A stretch of DNA of 64,000 bases. Origin: Actinoplanes cyaneus. Its GTDB lineage: Bacteria > Actinomycetota > Actinomycetes > Mycobacteriales > Micromonosporaceae. The notes beneath the pieces are model-generated. The model did no database searches, was not told where the DNA came from, and saw only the letters and a program-made list of their open reading frames with translations. Below are positions 8,505-17,878 of the stretch, in pieces (position 1 is the stretch's first letter; each line of letters begins with the position of its first letter). The stretch is from the NCBI RefSeq assembly GCF_016862095.1, contig NZ_BOMH01000016.1:186001-250000 (forward strand). Reading direction: 5' to 3'. Both the position numbers and the translations under genes were made by a program.

Positions 8505-9791
8505 TTACATCGACGTTGCATGGACGTTGCACGCGTACTCGGCGGCCAGGTCGGCGACGCGGCGGGCGGCGACCAGATCGTTCGGGGCGAGCAGCGCGTA
8601 GGCCTCCCAGATCTCCAGGTCCTCGGCGCCCCACGGGGAGTTCAGCCAGGTCTGCAACAGGCGCCGGTCACCGGTGCCCAGGATCGCGGCGCGCAGGCGG
8701 TCGTCGATCATGCGCCGGAGCCGGACGATGCCGGGCGCGTCACTCGCCGGCAGCAGCGGGCCGGGGTAGGCGGCGAGAGCCGACGCGACCTGTCCGTTCT
8801 CCAGGGCACTCGTCAGCGTTCCGAAGTCCGTCGTCGGCTGGGTGCGCAGCCGATAGGGACGCGACTCGAGCAGCTCGGGGCCGAGGATCCTGCGCAGCCG
8901 GGACAGCTCCGCCCGGACGGTCACCGGGCTCACGTCGTCGCCGTAGAGGTCGAAGCCCAGTTGATCACCTGTCCGGCCCTCGGGGTGCGTCGTGAGCAGG
9001 ACGAGCAGTTCCGAGTGGCGTCTCTTGAGACTCCTGCGGACCTCTCCGGAGGCGAGAAAGGCCTCGTCCCGGCCGAGCGCCGTGACCGCCGGGGAGTCCC
9101 GGCGAGGTTCGAGCCCGCGGAGGTACGTCTCGGCGGCCAGCGCGGTGGCCCGGACGAGCGCCAGACTGTGCGGGTTGGCCAGGTGATCACCACCGGTCAC
9201 GTCGATCGCGCCGAGCAGCCGTCCGGCCGGGTCGTGGATCGGGGCGGCGGTGCACGTCCACCGCTGCACCGGGCGGCTGAAATGCTCGGTCGCGAAGATC
9301 TGCAGCGCGTGGTCGACGGCGAGCGCGGTGCCCGGCGCGTTCGTGCCGGCGTGCGCCTCGTCCCAGCGGGCGCCGGGCACGAAGTTCATCGACGCCGCCC
9401 CGCGCAGCGTGCCCGCGTGGCCCTCGACCCAGAGCAGCCGCCCGTGCGCGTCGCAGACCGCCAGGATGTGATCGCCGTCGTCGGCCAGCCCGCCGAGCAG
9501 ATCCCGGAAGAGCGGCATGACCCGCGCCAGGGGGTGCGTCGGCCGGTATGCCTCCAGCTCGTCGTCGCAGAGGTCGATCGGGGCGGTGGCGTCGGCGCCG
9601 ATCGACCGCGCGGACCGCGCCCACGACTCGGCGACGACCGTGCGGATCCGCTCCGGGGGGAGGCCGCCCGCCAGACTGTGCTCGTTCAAGAACTGTTCAT
9701 GGGCGCGTCCGACCTGACGGATCCGCTCGGCGGGATCGGCACCGGGGGTCAGGGCAAGCCACGGATTCACGGGCAGCACCTCCAGACCCAC
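8505..9791 (-). CDS. GAF-domain transcriptional regulator of the aldehyde dehydrogenase operon
   Basis: 428 residues. The N-terminal ~260 residues resemble the sensory half of AcoR-type activators ([13 protein letters not shown], a GAF-like core with [15 protein letters not shown]). No AAA+ sigma-54 module follows. Instead the C-terminus is a winged-helix-like segment ([48 protein letters not shown], given here in pieces by position ~265-310). It reads directly into the dehydrogenase gene. The combination AcoR-like sensor plus sigma-54-independent output is known in actinomycetes. Inducer unknown. Confidence 0.85.
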   Translation of the reverse strand: MGLEVLPVNPWLALTPGADPAERIRQVGRAHEQFLNEHSLAGGLPPERIRTVVAESWARSARSIGADATAPIDLCDDELEAYRPTHPLARVMPLFRDLLGGLADDGDHILAVCDAHGRLLWVEGHAGTLRGAASMNFVPGARWDEAHAGTNAPGTALAVDHALQIFATEHFSRPVQRWTCTAAPIHDPAGRLLGAIDVTGGDHLANPHSLALVRATALAAETYLRGLEPRRDSPAVTALGRDEAFLASGEVRRSLKRRHSELLVLLTTHPEGRTGDQLGFDLYGDDVSPVTVRAELSRLRRILGPELLESRPYRLRTQPTTDFGTLTSALENGQVASALAAYPGPLLPASDAPGIVRLRRMIDDRLRAAILGTGDRRLLQTWLNSPWGAEDLEIWEAYALLAPNDLVAARRVADLAAEYACNVHATSM

Positions 9792-9842
9792 CCATCGTGA
9801 CGCGCGTCACGCATCGAGACAACAGCCTCTATGCTCACGGCC

Positions 9843-10496
9843 GTGCAGCCGTGGCCGCGTACCGAAGAAGAGGCTCTTGCCGAGCAGGACCGGCTGCGCG
9901 CCCGCGTGGTGACCGAGCCCGGACCGGCGTCCCCGGCGACGGTGGCGGGGCTGGACGTGGCCTACGACGACTCCGGCGACCGGCTGGGTGCGGCCGTCGT
10001 CGTGCTGGACGCCACCGACCTCTCGGTGCGGGACACGGCGGTGATCAAAGGCAGACCCGCTTTCCCGTACGTGCCGGGGCTGTTCGCCTTCCGCGAAGTC
10101 CCGGCGCTGATGGCGGCGCTGGAGAAGCTCACCGTGCGGCCGGACGTGCTGATCTGCGACGGACACGGGCTGGCGCATCCACGGCGCTTCGGGCTCGCCT
10201 CGCACCTGGGCGTGCTGACCGATCTCCCGTCCTTCGGGGTCGGCAAGACCCGGCTGATCGGGGAGTGGGAGCCGGTCGGCGAGGCGCGCGGGAGCCGCTC
10301 GGCGCTGGTCGACGCCGGCGAGACGATCGGCGCGGTGCTGCGCACGCAGGACGGCGTGAAACCGGTCTTCGTCTCGGCCGGGCACCGGATCGACCTGGAC
10401 GGCGCGTGCGCGCTGACACTGCGACTGGCACGGCGGTTCCGCCTGCCGGAGACCACCCGTGCGGCGGACCGGATCTGCCGTGATCTTCTGCGCTGA
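9843..10496 (+). CDS. nfi: Endonuclease V (deoxyinosine 3' endonuclease)
   Basis: 217 residues from GTG at 9843 (an ATG at 9831 would add four). Family motifs: AGLDVAYDDSG with the first catalytic Asp, YVPGLFAFREVPAL (strand-separation wedge), ICDGHGLAHPRRFGLASHLG (second Asp) and SFGVGKTRLIG. It initiates repair of deaminated adenine in DNA (inosine) and may cut inosine in RNA. It stands alone, divergent from the GAF regulator and upstream of manB. Confidence 0.92.
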   Translation: MQPWPRTEEEALAEQDRLRARVVTEPGPASPATVAGLDVAYDDSGDRLGAAVVVLDATDLSVRDTAVIKGRPAFPYVPGLFAFREVPALMAALEKLTVRPDVLICDGHGLAHPRRFGLASHLGVLTDLPSFGVGKTRLIGEWEPVGEARGSRSALVDAGETIGAVLRTQDGVKPVFVSAGHRIDLDGACALTLRLARRFRLPETTRAADRICRDLLR

Positions 10497-10584
10497 GGGC
10501 GCGGTGGTGGGGATAAAAGCTTGCCGGTCCCCACGCTCCGATAGCCTCAGCCGAAACGGGGTTTATTCGATTAGGAGTGAGCTG

Positions 10585-11964
10585 GTGCTCGATCTGTCCC
10601 AGATCATCAAGGCGTACGACGTCCGGGGGGTGGTCCCGGACCAGTTCAACGAGCCGGTGGCCCGGGCGATCGGCACGGCGTTCATCGAGATGTTGCGCGA
10701 GTCCGGCGATCAGCCCGACCAGATCGTCGTCGCGCACGACATGCGCGAGTCGGGCCCGGGCCTGGCCGCAGCGTTCGCCCGCGGCGTCAACGCGGCCGGG
10801 GCGGCCGTGATCAACATCGGACTGGCCTCGACGGACCAGCTCTACTACGCCTCCGGGTCGCTGGGCCTGCCCGGCGCGATGTTCACCGCCAGTCACAACC
10901 CGGCGCAGTACAACGGGATCAAGCTGTGCCGCTCCGGCGCCCGCCCGGTCGGGCAGGACAGCGGTCTCGCGGTGGTCCGCCAGCGCGCGCAGCAGCTGCT
11001 GCGCGACCTGAACGCGGAGGCCGACGGCCCGTCCCGGGTGGAGGAGCGGGACCTGCTCGGCGATTACGCCGCGCACCTGCGCTCGCTGGTCGACCTCAGT
11101 GGCATCCGCCCGCTCAAGGTCATCGTGGACGCCGGCAACGGCATGGGCGGCTACACCGTCCCGGCCGTGCTCGGCGACCAGGTCCTCACCGCGCTGCCGC
11201 TGACCATCGTGCCGCTCTTCTTCGAGCTGGACGGCTCGTTCCCGAACCACGAGGCCAACCCGCTGGACCCGAAGAACCTGGTCGACCTGCAGAACGCGGT
11301 GCGCGAGCAGGGCGCCGACATCGGCCTGGCCTTCGACGGCGACGCGGACCGCTGCTTCGTGATCGACGAGAAGGGCGACCCGGTCTCGCCGTCCGCGGTC
11401 ACCGCGCTGGTCGCCGCCCGCGAGCTGGCCAAGTTCCCGGGCAGCACGATCATCCACAACCTGATCACGTCGTCCGCGGTCCCGGAGATCATCCTGGAGA
11501 ACGGCGGCAAGCCGATCCGCAGCCGCGTCGGCCACTCGTTCATCAAGGCCGAGATGGCGCAGAGCAACGCGGTCTTCGGCGGCGAGCACTCGGCGCACTA
11601 CTACTTCCGCGACTTCTGGTTCGCCGACACCGGCATGCTCGCCGCGATGCACGTGCTCGCCGCGCTCGGCGGGCAGGAGCTGCCGCTCTCCGAGTTCGCC
11701 GCGGAGTACGAGCGGTACGTCGCCTCGGGTGAGATCAACTCCACGGTGGCCGACGCCGCCGAGAAGAGCCGCGAGGTCCGGGCCGCGTTCCCGGACGCCC
11801 AGGTGGACGATCTGGACGGTCTGACCTTCTCGTTCGAGGACGGGGCCTGGTTCAACCTGCGCGCGTCCAACACCGAGCCGCTGCTGCGGCTGAACGTGGA
11901 GGCTCCGGACGCCGCGCGGATGGCCTCGCTCAGGGACGACGTGCTCGCCATCGTTCGCGGATAG
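10585..11964 (+). CDS. manB: Phosphomannomutase/phosphoglucomutase
   Basis: 459 residues from GTG at 10585, with GGAG at 10574; upstream in-frame codons overlap nfi and are rejected. Alpha-D-phosphohexomutase fold: phosphoserine Ser103 in TASHNPAQYNG, Mg-binding DGDADRCF (Asp251/253/255), sugar-binding GEHSAHYYF and phosphate-binding RASNTEPLLRLN near the C-terminus. It interconverts mannose-6-P and mannose-1-P for GDP-mannose. It heads a run with Trm112-like, SIS isomerase, CDF and manA genes. Confidence 0.94.
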   Translation: MLDLSQIIKAYDVRGVVPDQFNEPVARAIGTAFIEMLRESGDQPDQIVVAHDMRESGPGLAAAFARGVNAAGAAVINIGLASTDQLYYASGSLGLPGAMFTASHNPAQYNGIKLCRSGARPVGQDSGLAVVRQRAQQLLRDLNAEADGPSRVEERDLLGDYAAHLRSLVDLSGIRPLKVIVDAGNGMGGYTVPAVLGDQVLTALPLTIVPLFFELDGSFPNHEANPLDPKNLVDLQNAVREQGADIGLAFDGDADRCFVIDEKGDPVSPSAVTALVAARELAKFPGSTIIHNLITSSAVPEIILENGGKPIRSRVGHSFIKAEMAQSNAVFGGEHSAHYYFRDFWFADTGMLAAMHVLAALGGQELPLSEFAAEYERYVASGEINSTVADAAEKSREVRAAFPDAQVDDLDGLTFSFEDGAWFNLRASNTEPLLRLNVEAPDAARMASLRDDVLAIVRG

Positions 11965-12044
11965 GATCGCCGGGGACATGCTCGCGCGGGCTCCCGCCCG
12001 CGCGAGTTGTCCGTTGCATCCGTTTCGGCGAAGGAGTAGACAAG

Positions 12045-12242
12045 GTGGCGCTCGATCCACAGCTGCTGGATATCCTGGCCTGCCCGGACACCCATCACGC
12101 GCCCCTCGACTACGACGCCGGCGGCCAGACGCTGACGTGCACGGAGTGCGGCCGGATCTTCGAGATCAGGGACGACATCCCGATCCTCCTCCTCGACGAG
12201 GCGCGCTTGCCGCAGCAGGCCGCGGGGGAGGAGAAGAACTGA
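12045..12242 (+). CDS. Trm112-like small zinc-ribbon protein
   Basis: 65 residues from GTG at 12045 behind AAGGAG. The pattern LLDILACPDTHHAPLDYDAGG ... LTCTECGRIFEIRDDIPILL is the bacterial Trm112/YcaR family, with CP and CTEC zinc ligands. In eukaryotes and archaea Trm112 activates methyltransferases; in bacteria the role is unclear. It overlaps the next start (TGATG at 12240-12244), so it is translationally coupled to the SIS gene. Confidence 0.9.
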   Translation: MALDPQLLDILACPDTHHAPLDYDAGGQTLTCTECGRIFEIRDDIPILLLDEARLPQQAAGEEKN

Positions 12243-13465
12243 TGGTGAACCCCTTGGAGGGCGCGTCCGGGGTCAACGGCCACCGCGTCGCCGACGAGTC
12301 GCTGCTCAACGACGAGAAGTCGATGCTCGCCAACGACCCGGGCGGCATGCTGCGAGCCACCGCCTCGGCCGGCGCCCAGGTCCGTGAGGCCGCGGCCCTG
12401 GCCGCCGAGGTCGACCTGAGCATGCTCGCCGACGAGGGCCGCCCGCGTGCCGTCGTGGTCGCCGGCATCGGCACCGCCGGCCTGACCGGCAACATCCTGT
12501 CCACCGTCGCCGGCCCGCGCTGCCCGGTCCCGATCATCGGGCACCGCAGCGCCGGCATCCCCGGCTGGGTGGGCGCGGCCGACGTGGTGATCGCGGTGTC
12601 CGCCTCCGGCCGCAGCCCCGAGGCGCTGGCCGCCGCCGAGGCCGCGGCGCGGCGCGGCGCCCGCCTGGTCGCCATCGGCAATCCGGACTCCGAGCTCGAG
12701 GCCATGGCCGAGCGGGCCCGTGCGCCGTTCATCGGCGTGCCGCGCCGTGCCCCGGCCCGTGCCACCCTCTGGGGCCTGGTCGTGCCGGTCCTGTTCGCCG
12801 GCCGCGCGCTGGGCCTGGTGAAGGTCACCGAGGCGGACATCGCCGAGACCGCGACCCGGCTGGACGCGGACGCCGAGCGCTGCCGCCCCGGCGCCGACTC
12901 GTTCGTCAACCCGGCCAAGTCGCTCGCGCTCGGCCTGGCCGGCTCGGTGCCGATCGTCTGGGGTTCGTCCCCGCTGGCCACCGTGGCGGCCCGCCGCTTC
13001 GGCGACACCCTCGCCGCGAACGCCCGGTACCCGGTGATGGCCGGTGCGCTCGGCGAGGCCGGCCGCGGCCGGGTGGGCCTGCTCGACGGCGTCTTCGGCG
13101 GTCTGGCCGAGGGCTCCCGCGACATCTTCGCCGACCCGGACTCCGAGGACGAGGCGGTCACCCGGCTGCGCCTGGTGGTGCTGCGCGACGGCGGTCTCAA
13201 CCCGGAGGACGACGCCGACGAGCCGGTCGCGGTCGAGGAGCGCCGGGCGGATGCCATCCAGACCCTCGCCGATCGCCGTGGCGTACGCTGCGACGTGCTT
13301 ACCGCCGAAGGCGGTTCGGCGCTGGAGCGGCTCGCCTCCCTCGTGGCGGTGCCCGACTTCGCGTCGTTGTACCTGGCCCTGGCGCACGGCTTGGACCCGA
13401 TGGCCGTGCCCGCCATCAGTGAGATGAAGGAGCTGTCCAACCCGATGCCAGAGGGACTGCAGTGA
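12242..13465 (+). CDS. SIS-domain sugar isomerase, phosphoglucose/phosphomannose isomerase-like
   Basis: 407 residues from ATG at 12242, overlapping the upstream stop. Two SIS modules are visible: VVVAGIGTAGLTGNIL with VSASGRSPEAL, and PIVWGSSPLATVAARRFGDTLA. The end SNPMPEG is close to the bifunctional phosphoglucose/phosphomannose isomerase C-terminal family. It probably converts fructose-6-P to mannose-6-P, feeding ManB. A classical manA lies two genes downstream, so the window has two candidate isomerases for the same step; one may favour glucose-6-P. Confidence 0.85.
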   Translation: MVNPLEGASGVNGHRVADESLLNDEKSMLANDPGGMLRATASAGAQVREAAALAAEVDLSMLADEGRPRAVVVAGIGTAGLTGNILSTVAGPRCPVPIIGHRSAGIPGWVGAADVVIAVSASGRSPEALAAAEAAARRGARLVAIGNPDSELEAMAERARAPFIGVPRRAPARATLWGLVVPVLFAGRALGLVKVTEADIAETATRLDADAERCRPGADSFVNPAKSLALGLAGSVPIVWGSSPLATVAARRFGDTLAANARYPVMAGALGEAGRGRVGLLDGVFGGLAEGSRDIFADPDSEDEAVTRLRLVVLRDGGLNPEDDADEPVAVEERRADAIQTLADRRGVRCDVLTAEGGSALERLASLVAVPDFASLYLALAHGLDPMAVPAISEMKELSNPMPEGLQ

Positions 13466-14424
13466 GCGCCGGCGGCGGCACCAAGGCGATCATCGCGGCG
13501 CTGAGCGCCAACCTGGGAATTGCGGCAACCAAGTTCGGCGCCTGGTTCCTGACCGGCTCGTCGTCGATGCTGGCCGAGGCGATCCACTCGGTGGCCGACT
13601 CCGGCAACCAGTTGTTGCTGCTGGTCGGCGGCAAGCAGGCGAAGAAGAAGGCGACACCCGAACACCCTTTCGGGTACGGGCGTGAGCGTTACATCTACGC
13701 GTTCATCGTCTCGATCGTGCTGTTCAGTGTCGGCGGTCTGTTCGCCCTCTACGAGGCGTGGCACAAGATCCAGCACCCCGAGCCGATCACGGAGTGGAAG
13801 TGGGTGCCGGTCGCCGTCCTGGTCGTGGCGATCGGCCTGGAGTCCTACTCGTTCTACACCGCGATCACCGAGTCCAACCACACCCGTGGCAAGACCTCGT
13901 GGGTGGACTTCGTGCGCCGGGCCAAGGCGCCCGAGCTGCCGGTGGTCCTCCTGGAGGACGCCGGGGCCCTGGTCGGCCTGGTGCTCGCGCTCTTCGGCGT
14001 GAGCCTGACCCTGATCACCGGTGACGGTGTGTGGGACGGCATCGGCACGGCGGCGATCGGGATCCTGCTGGTGGCGATCGCGGCCGTCCTGGCGGTGGAG
14101 ACCAAGAGCCTGCTGCTCGGCGAGGGTGCCAACCCGGACACGGTGGCCAAGATCGAGCAGGCCGTGCTCGCCGGTGCGGGCATCGAGCGGATCATCCACA
14201 TGAAGACGCTGCACCTGGGCCCCGAGGAGTTGCTGGTCGGGCTGAAGATCGCGGTGCCGAAGTCGGAGACCGCGGCCGAGGTCGCCAACCACATCGACGA
14301 GACCGAGTCGCGGATCCGCGAGGCGGTCCCGATCGCCCGGGTGATCTACATCGAGCCGGACATCTACCGTGCTCGTGAGGCCGCCGACGAGACGGTGCCC
14401 TCCGCGCCACCCGCCATCGCCTGA
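13462..14424 (+). CDS. Cation diffusion facilitator (cation efflux) transporter
   Basis: 320 residues from GTG at 13462, overlapping the SIS stop (GTGA). N-terminal CDF motif SSSMLAEAIHSVADSGNQLLLL carries the HxxxD metal site. Several membrane segments follow (about 14-34, 80-100, 115-135, 160-185, 195-215), with a second DAGALVGL site and a C-terminal cytoplasmic domain (AETEVANHIDE-like, written AAEVANHIDETE). The family exports Zn, Mn or Fe by proton antiport. Coupling to isomerases that use Zn or Mn is suggestive only. Confidence 0.9.
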   Translation: MSAGGGTKAIIAALSANLGIAATKFGAWFLTGSSSMLAEAIHSVADSGNQLLLLVGGKQAKKKATPEHPFGYGRERYIYAFIVSIVLFSVGGLFALYEAWHKIQHPEPITEWKWVPVAVLVVAIGLESYSFYTAITESNHTRGKTSWVDFVRRAKAPELPVVLLEDAGALVGLVLALFGVSLTLITGDGVWDGIGTAAIGILLVAIAAVLAVETKSLLLGEGANPDTVAKIEQAVLAGAGIERIIHMKTLHLGPEELLVGLKIAVPKSETAAEVANHIDETESRIREAVPIARVIYIEPDIYRAREAADETVPSAPPAIA

Positions 14425-14443
14425 CACTGCTAATTTGCCGGGT

Positions 14444-15628
14444 ATGACCGTGTACCCGCTGACCGGAGTGATCCGGCCGTATGCCTGGGGATCCCGGACC
14501 GCGATCGCCGAGCTGCAGGGACGTCCCGCCCCCACCGAGGGGCCGGAGGCGGAACTGTGGCTCGGCGCGCACCCGGGTGACCCGTCCACAGTTCCGGGCC
14601 CGGACGGGCCGGTCTCCCTGACCACCCTCATCGACGGCGACCCGGGCGGGCAGCTCGGTTCCGGCGTGGCCGAACGATTCGGCGCCCGCCTGCCGTACCT
14701 GATGAAGGTCCTCGCCGCTGGAGCGCCGCTCTCCTTGCAGGCACATCCGGATCTGAAGTACGCCGCCGAGGCGTTCGCCCGGCAGGAGGCCGACCCGTCC
14801 CTGCCGAAGAACTACACCGACGCGAACCACAAGCCGGAGATGCTCGTCGCGCTCACCCCGTTCGACGCGCTCTGCGGCTTCCGGCCGGCCGAGGTGTCCG
14901 CCCTGGTCCTCGCCGAGCTCGACCTGCCCCAGCTCGCGCCGGTGGTGACCGCCCTGCGCGGCGGTGACCTGGCCGAGGCCGTCCGCCTGCTGCTCAGCTG
15001 GCCCGCCGACGACCGCCCGGCGCTGATCGACGCCGTGGTGGCCGCGGCGTCCCGGGCCGGGGACACGCACCCGCACACCGAGTCGTTCCGGCTGGCGATC
15101 GACCTGGCCGGGCATTACCCCGGCGACCCCGGCGTCCTGGTGGCGCTGCTGCTCAACCTGGTGCACCTGGCGCCCGGCGAGGCCATCTGGATGCCGGCCG
15201 GAAACCTGCACGCCTACCTGCACGGGCTCGGCGTCGAGCTGATGGCGGCCAGCGACAACGTGCTCCGCGGCGGCCTCACGCCCAAGCGGGTGGACGTGGA
15301 CGAGCTGCTCAACGTGCTGCGCTTCGAGACGCTCGACGATCCGCTGCTGCACGGGGCCGAGATCGCGCCCGGGGTGACCTCGTGGCGGGTGCCGGTGCGG
15401 GACTTCGAGCTGTACCGGGTCGAGCTCGTCGAGAACCGGCCGCCGGTGCGGCTCCCGGGGAGCGGGCCGCGGATCCTGCTCGCCGCCGCCGGGGACGTGC
15501 ACCTCGGTGAGGACCACGGGACTCCGGTCTCGCTCGGGCCGGGGACGGCGGCGTACGCGCCGGCGGAGGCCGGGGTGCTGACCGCCGCGGGGCTGGGGAC
15601 GCTCTTCGTCGCCGCTGTCCCGGCTTGA
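14444..15628 (+). CDS. manA: Mannose-6-phosphate isomerase, class I
   Basis: 394 residues from ATG at 14444. Zinc-site and active-site motifs: LSLQAHPD (Gln, His), NHKPEMLVAL (Glu), and later MPAGNLHAYLHG (His). Start PLTGVIRPYAWGSRTAIAEL is the typical type-I PMI opening. It converts fructose-6-P and mannose-6-P. Only 19 bp separate it from the CDF gene, so it is probably in the same transcription unit. Confidence 0.94.
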   Translation: MTVYPLTGVIRPYAWGSRTAIAELQGRPAPTEGPEAELWLGAHPGDPSTVPGPDGPVSLTTLIDGDPGGQLGSGVAERFGARLPYLMKVLAAGAPLSLQAHPDLKYAAEAFARQEADPSLPKNYTDANHKPEMLVALTPFDALCGFRPAEVSALVLAELDLPQLAPVVTALRGGDLAEAVRLLLSWPADDRPALIDAVVAAASRAGDTHPHTESFRLAIDLAGHYPGDPGVLVALLLNLVHLAPGEAIWMPAGNLHAYLHGLGVELMAASDNVLRGGLTPKRVDVDELLNVLRFETLDDPLLHGAEIAPGVTSWRVPVRDFELYRVELVENRPPVRLPGSGPRILLAAAGDVHLGEDHGTPVSLGPGTAAYAPAEAGVLTAAGLGTLFVAAVPA

Positions 15629-15659
15629 CCTCTGCCCGGCCACGGGTGCCTGGCCACGG

Positions 15660-15688
15660 TGCCCGGCCATGGCTGTCGGGGCCGGGCA
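15660..15688 (+). terminator. Hairpin after manA
   Basis: TGCCCGGCC (15660-15668) pairs with GGCCGGGCA (15680-15688) about 30 bases after the manA stop. No U-tract. Related GGCCACGGTGCC words just upstream give alternative pairings. Confidence 0.55.
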
Positions 15689-16714
15689 CAAGCCGCCCCA
15701 AGGCCTCGCGTGGGCCCGGCCGGGTCGTCCGCCCGGCAGTGATCGTCTGACGGAGAGCTGCGCCGTCGGCGGGGCGGTGTTCGAGGTTTGTCGCGCTGGG
15801 TGAGCGAATCCGGACGCGCCGTGCCCGAAATTTCTGGAAATAACTTGACATGGCATGTGCGGAGTGTGAATCTATAACCACGCAGCGTCATTGGTGATCG
15901 GGGGGTCCCACGGGCGCGCGCGGTACCAAACCGGGGGGATGAACGGGGCGGCGGGTTTCGACCTGTCGCCCCGTTCGCTATTCCGGCCCCCTGCGGCCCG
16001 CCACCGTGACCGGCCGTCGCCGAATGGGCGCTTCAGTGCTCGATGTGCGATTTCGTGGCCCGTTTCCAGGCGGGTCGAGAATCGGGTTGAACCGAGCCGG
16101 TGCGCGTCCGCACGCCTCTTCATCGCCGACCTTTCGGAGTTCGTTCCCGAATAGGCTCCGTGCCGTTCGGCAGCTCGTCGTGTCTCCCTTCCGGTTCCGG
16201 CCGTCAGCGTGTTCCCGAGGCCGGATCCGCGTCATTGCGGACGGCGGCCGGCGGATCTGCGAGGGGCGCCGCTCCGGCGGCACCACCCGTCGGCACGCAT
16301 CACGGCGCCTGCCCCGGGCGCGTTTACCGGCTCCGGCGGCACCGAATGCGGATAAAGGTGCTTTCCAAGGACCAAGTATGACGAATCTCGTCTCTGTGCC
16401 GTCATGCCCCGGCGACGCGCCCGAGCCGACTGGTCACCTGTACGGATGACGATCCCGTCACGTGACCCGTCCGCCCGTCGAGCCCGATCGCAGCGCCGTG
16501 ATTGGGTCATGAGAAGGGCGACTGGGCACGTATCAAGCCCCTCACCTGCGCACCGATTGCGGAAACCGGGTTTCTGCCACGCGGGACGACCGCCGTCATC
16601 GGTGCGGAATCGCGCGGCGACAGCGAAGTGCGGGAACCGACAAGCCGCACGCTTTCCATACGGAGTCGCACTGCAAGTTGCAATCGGCCATTGATACGCC
16701 GATATGGTGGCTGC
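15689..16714. other. About 1 kb without a supported gene
   Basis: A consensus -35 TTGACA at 15845 is overlapped by ACATGGCATGT, an inverted repeat with one central base. A weak -10 (GAATCT) lies 17 bases further and TATAAC 22 bases further. A predicted transcript would start near 15880 and run into a C-rich/G-rich hairpin region (around 15935-15980). The open frames here lack actinomycete codon bias, so I call no CDS. The last part holds the promoter of the XRE gene. Confidence 0.4.
16672..16708 (+). promoter_or_regulatory. Likely leaderless promoter and operator of the DUF5753 regulator
   Basis: TTGCAA (16678-16683) and TATGGT (16703-16708) lie 19 bases apart, and GTG follows only 6 bases after the -10, implying a leaderless mRNA. 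The inverted repeat TGCAAGTTGCA (16672-16682) overlaps the -35 and could be an autoregulatory site. Confidence 0.45.
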
Positions 16715-17563
16715 GTGGCGAGGCCGACATCGACAGCGCGCCGGGACCTCGGCGGCGAATTGCGCCGGCTCCGTGGCGAGCGCCGGGCGGTGGACGTGGC
16801 TACCGCGCTGGGCTGGTCGGAGTCGAAGCTGAGCCGGATCGAGACGGCGCACACCGGGATCACCGAGACGGACCTGGACCGTCTGCTCACCCTCTACGGC
16901 GTGCGCGTCGAGGATCGCGGGCGCCTCCGCGACCTGGCCAAACGCGGCCGTGCCCGGGCCTGGTGGACGCAGTACCGGTCGTTCGTCACCGATCCGTACG
17001 ACGAGTACCTCGCCCTCGAAGGTGAGGCGATCTCGATCTCGCAGTGGGAGGCGCAGGTCATGCCGGGCCTGCTGCAGACCGGTGAGTACGCGCGCGCCGT
17101 GATCGAGACCGGCGCCGGGATCGGTGACGACGAGGTGGTCGAGCGCCGGGTCAACGTGCGGATGGACCGCCAGCGCGTCTTCACCCGGGAACCACCGGCG
17201 ACGCTGCGGGTCGTCCTGGACGAGGGCGTGCTGCTGCGTGCCGTGGGTGGCCGGGAGGTGCTGGCCCGGCAGCTGACCCGGCTGTACGACGCCACCGTCC
17301 AGCCCGGCGTCGAGGTTCAGATCCTGCCGTTCGCGTCCGGGGCGCACGCCGGCCTGACCGAGTCGTTCCTGGTGCTCGAGTTCCCGGACGGGACACGTAA
17401 CCCGGTCGTGCACTCCGAAGGGTTGACAGGCGGTCACTTCCGGGTGAAGCCGGAGGACATCGAGGTGTACCGAGACGCCTTTGATGACCTGCGCGAACGC
17501 GCTTTGTCGAAAGAAGAGAGCCGAACGGTCATCGCTGAGACGAGGGATCGTTTGACTCGGTGA
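16715..17563 (+). CDS. XRE-family regulator with DUF5753 domain
   Basis: 282 residues from GTG at 16715. The HTH_XRE domain covers residues ~12-60 (LRRLRGERRAVDVATALGWSESKLSRIE). The rest is DUF5753: WWTQYRSFVTDPYDEYLALEGEA, MPGLLQTGEYARAVIE and the VQILPFASGAHAGLTESF segment. This family is always paired with DUF397 proteins in actinomycetes, as here, and behaves as a regulator / antitoxin-like pair (BldB-related in Streptomyces development). A perfect palindrome GTGAGGCCTCAC (17560-17571) spans its stop codon. Confidence 0.92.
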   Translation: MARPTSTARRDLGGELRRLRGERRAVDVATALGWSESKLSRIETAHTGITETDLDRLLTLYGVRVEDRGRLRDLAKRGRARAWWTQYRSFVTDPYDEYLALEGEAISISQWEAQVMPGLLQTGEYARAVIETGAGIGDDEVVERRVNVRMDRQRVFTREPPATLRVVLDEGVLLRAVGGREVLARQLTRLYDATVQPGVEVQILPFASGAHAGLTESFLVLEFPDGTRNPVVHSEGLTGGHFRVKPEDIEVYRDAFDDLRERALSKEESRTVIAETRDRLTR

Positions 17564-17579
17564 GGCCTCACGGTGAGGT

Positions 17580-17603
17580 CCAATGGAGCTGCATTTCCAT
17601 TGG
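17580..17603 (+). promoter_or_regulatory. Inverted repeat before the DUF397 gene
   Basis: CCAATGG (17580-17586) faces CCATTGG (17597-17603) across 10 bases, just ahead of the AAGGGGAG ribosome-binding site. As DNA it could be an operator for the upstream XRE protein; as RNA it could modulate the DUF397/XRE ratio. Confidence 0.4.
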
Positions 17604-17616
17604 AAGGGGAGAAACC

Positions 17617-17820
17617 ATGCAGGACGCCACGACCACTTGGCGTAAGAGCAGCCGGAGTGGCGCTGCTGGGCATTGTGTCGAGGTGGCCAACACTTCGGCA
17701 GCGGTTCTGGTGCGCGACTCCAAGGACGCCACCGGCCCGGTGCTGAGCTTCGGCACGCAGGACTGGACCGGATTCCTCAGCGGAGTCCGTGCGGGCGAGT
17801 TCGACCGGCCCGGCGCGTAA
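17617..17820 (+). CDS. DUF397 partner protein
   Basis: 67 residues from ATG at 17617 with GGGGAG at 17607. Typical DUF397 wording: TTWRKSSRSGAAGHCVEVAN, VLVRDSKDATGPVLSF, WTGFLSGVRAGEFD. In characterised DUF5753/DUF397 pairs the small protein is the cognate partner of the XRE regulator. Followed by a strong terminator. Confidence 0.93.
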   Translation: MQDATTTWRKSSRSGAAGHCVEVANTSAAVLVRDSKDATGPVLSFGTQDWTGFLSGVRAGEFDRPGA

Positions 17821-17845
17821 CAGCCGTATCCCGCTGGTGCGCGCC

Positions 17846-17878
17846 ACGGGCGGTCCCGGTCCGGGACCGCCCGTTTTC
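17846..17878 (+). terminator. Intrinsic terminator after DUF397
   Basis: Near-perfect self-complementary arm ACGGGCGGTCCCGG / CCGGGACCGCCCGT (17846-17874) followed by TTTT (with the last T of the stem). One of the few hairpins here with a U-tract. It separates the DUF397 unit from mtrA. Confidence 0.85.

Noticed and set aside
6649..8601. Long plus-strand frame opposite the aldehyde dehydrogenase
   Set aside because: Shadow of the ALDH and DUF779 genes; no recognisable motif.
15891..16154. 87-codon open frame in the 1-kb gap
   Set aside because: No ribosome-binding site, Arg/Pro/Ser-rich, no codon-position GC bias expected of a real gene.
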